Assembly: GCA_964372275.1 (NCBI GenBank)
Contig: CAYJRR010000003.1
Span: 1 to 22,191, forward strand
Source: CAYJRR01 sp964372275 [NCBI: uncultured bacterium]
Lineage (GTDB): Bacteria > CAYJRR01
Reading direction: 5' to 3'
Length of the DNA: 22,191 bases
This document shows, in pieces, positions 21,062-22,191 of the stretch. Position 1 is the first letter of the stretch; each line of letters starts with the position of its first letter. Made by a program: the position numbers and the translations under genes. The notes under the pieces are model-generated. The model worked only from the letters and a program-made list of their open reading frames with translations, did not search any database and was not told the origin of the DNA.

Positions 21062-21889
21062 GTGAGCGCGGACACGAGGCTGGCGGTCGCGCCCGGAATC
21101 GACCTGCGTCTCCGCTTCCGGAAGGCCGACCGCCCGAAGGGGACGCTGCTCCTGGTGCACGGCGTCGCCGAGCACCTCGAGCGCTATGCGCACGTCGAAC
21201 GGCGTCTCCTCGACGCCGGCTGGTCGTTCTTCGCCTACGACCACCGCGGGCACGGCCGCTCGGGCGGCCGGCGCGTCCACGTCGATCGCTTCGACGACTA
21301 CGTCGACGACCTGCAGAAGGTCTACGACGAGGCGAAGGCGGCCGCCGGCGGCGGGAAGGTGTTCGTCTGGGGCCACAGCATGGGATCGCTCGTCGCCTTC
21401 ACCTGGGCGGCGCTGCGCCGTCCGACGGTGTGGGGGGTCGTCGCCACGGCGCCGCCGTTCAAGCTGGCGGTGAAGGTCCCGATGGCGAAGATCGTCGCCG
21501 CCAAGGTTCTCTCCCGGATCGTTCCGTCGCTGGCGCTCGCGAACGAGGTCGATCCGGCGGCGCTCGCCCGCGACCCGGCGGTCGGCGCGGCCTACGTGCG
21601 CGATCCCCTCGTCGAACGCAAGGCGACGGTGCGTTGGGGGGCGGAGTTCCTGGCGGCGATCGACCGGATCAACGCCCGCGCCGGAGAGATGGAGACGCCG
21701 TACCTGATCCTTCACGGGGGGGCCGACGCCATCACCTCGGCCGCCGGATCGGCGGAGTTCCACGGACGGACGGCGAGCACCGACAAGTCGCTCACCGTCT
21801 ACGACGGCTGGTACCACGAGCTTCACAACGACCCGGAGAAGGAGCGGATGCTCTCCGACCTGGTGCGGTGGCTCGACACGCGGGCATGA
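21062..21889 (+). CDS. Alpha/beta hydrolase, monoacylglycerol lipase-like
   Basis: The protein is 275 aa from GTG 21062, with GGGGAGG some 6 nt upstream. It has the serine hydrolase fold of the monoglyceride lipase group: LLLVHGVAEHLERYAHVERR (oxyanion region), FFAYDHRGHGRSGGRRVHV, and nucleophile Ser106 in VWGHSMGSLVAF. Acid Asp222 lies in LHGGADAIT and base His252 in GWYHELHND, the latter almost identical to the bacterial and human monoglyceride lipases. It would release fatty acids from monoacylglycerol or similar esters. There is no signal peptide. It abuts the membrane protein gene and closes the lipid block. A lysophospholipase or ester hydrolase of other substrates is also possible. 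Confidence 0.9.
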   Translation: MSADTRLAVAPGIDLRLRFRKADRPKGTLLLVHGVAEHLERYAHVERRLLDAGWSFFAYDHRGHGRSGGRRVHVDRFDDYVDDLQKVYDEAKAAAGGGKVFVWGHSMGSLVAFTWAALRRPTVWGVVATAPPFKLAVKVPMAKIVAAKVLSRIVPSLALANEVDPAALARDPAVGAAYVRDPLVERKATVRWGAEFLAAIDRINARAGEMETPYLILHGGADAITSAAGSAEFHGRTASTDKSLTVYDGWYHELHNDPEKERMLSDLVRWLDTRA

Positions 21890-21926
21890 CGCCGACGCGC
21901 GGACGAACGGGGGACGCTCGGCGTGC

Positions 21927-21978
21927 TATATAGCCACCAGGGGTTCGGGGAGTTCCCCGAACAGCCCGAAGGGCGGAG
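21927..21978 (+). promoter_or_regulatory. Bactofilin leader: TATATA box, two hairpins and ribosome site
   Basis: TATATA (21927-21932) could be the -10, though no good -35 is visible. GTTCGGGG/CCCCGAAC (21943-21950 and 21955-21962) forms a perfect 8-bp stem with an AGTT loop. GCCC-GAA-GGGC (21964-21974) forms a second, 4-bp stem whose 3' side touches GGAG (21975-21978), only 3 nt before ATG 21982. The first hairpin has no T-run, so it is not a typical terminator of the upstream hydrolase gene. A leader structure affecting translation or mRNA stability is the alternative. Confidence 0.4.
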
Positions 21979-21981
21979 CTC

Positions 21982-22191
21982 ATGGGTTCGGTGACCGTCG
22001 TCGCGCGCGGGTCGCTCCTGGAGGGACGGATCGTCTCCGACGGAGAGGTGATCGTCGAAGAGGGGGCGGAGGTCCGCGCCGAGGTGCGGGCACGGCGGGT
22101 CGTGGTGCGCGGCGTGGTCCGCGGCGACGTGATCGCCCCCGAAGTGCGGCTGGAGGGGGGCGGCAAGCTGGTCGGCGGTCTGAGCACGCCG
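21982..22191 (+). CDS. Bactofilin, 3' partial
   Basis: The first 70 residues, from ATG 21982, run off the right edge with no stop. The pattern VARGSLLEGRIVSDGEVIVE, then EGAEVRAEVRARRVVVRGVV and RGDVIAPEVRLEGGGKLVGG, is the right-handed beta-helix repeat of bactofilins (polymer-forming cytoskeletal proteins, DUF583). These assemble into filaments without nucleotide and often recruit cell-wall or polarity proteins. The usual short disordered N-terminus is almost absent here; the repeat begins at residue 4. A tight ribosome site, GGAG, is 3 nt upstream. The gene follows the hydrolase after 92 bp with its own likely promoter, so it probably begins a new transcription unit. Confidence 0.85.
   Translation, partial: MGSVTVVARGSLLEGRIVSDGEVIVEEGAEVRAEVRARRVVVRGVVRGDVIAPEVRLEGGGKLVGGLSTP

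Overview
The window is a GC-rich (about 70% by eye), gene-dense bacterial chromosome segment. It carries 20 protein genes, two of them cut by the window edges, and no rRNA, tRNA, CRISPR array or insertion sequence that I can see. The mix of a DUF4388 protein, a large Ser/Thr kinase with C-terminal PEGA domains, a bactofilin, a TatT-like TPR protein and a Cys-rich lipoprotein suggests a myxobacterium-like or other 'deltaproteobacterial' lineage. That placement is inferred from gene families only; there is no marker RNA here. No intergenic gap exceeds 150 bp.

Layout. (1) 1-1954, plus: a DUF4388 protein (5' cut) and a SprT-like zinc metalloprotease, coupled by a GTGA overlap. (2) 1947-4432, minus: a divergent FAD oxidoreductase-like protein, then an exported parvulin (PpiC/SurA type) with its own promoter. 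(3) A very AT-rich island at about 4479-4527 separates these from two rightward genes for exported proteins: a peptidoglycan-binding protein and a Cys-rich putative lipoprotein of unknown function. (4) 7327-9068, minus: purM-purN for purine synthesis. (5) 9172-12136, plus: psuG, then a tight rnhB-yraN-rsmI operon with 4-bp GTGA overlaps. (6) 12133-17311, plus: a small ribbon-helix-helix (RHH) protein whose promoter is overlaid by a perfect 9+9 bp inverted repeat, then ugd (UDP-glucose dehydrogenase), a 930-residue PEGA Ser/Thr kinase with five ERTGGKIPSPP repeats, and a TatT-like TPR protein. (7) 17337-21889, plus: a lipid block of acyl-CoA ligase, SCP2 sterol-carrier protein, an alpha-methylacyl-CoA racemase-type protein, a one-helix membrane protein and a monoglyceride-lipase-like hydrolase. 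(8) 21982-end: start of a bactofilin behind two 5' UTR hairpins.

How the genes may work together. Block 6 looks like a regulated envelope or polysaccharide unit: Ugd makes UDP-glucuronate, the RHH protein probably controls its own promoter, and the kinase spans the membrane. Block 7 reads as activation, carriage and epimerisation of branched-chain or sterol-derived acyl groups: lipase, CoA ligase, SCP2 and racemase. The purM-purN and rnhB-yraN-rsmI genes are ordinary housekeeping.

The most useful new observations are the RHH palindromic operator, the inverted repeats at the SCP2 promoter together with the AMACR His/Asp/Glu triad in the next gene, the kinase repeat array, a shared TTGCGC/TAAGRCT promoter form that would give leaderless mRNAs, and the bactofilin leader hairpins. 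I found no unambiguous new defence or mobile system.
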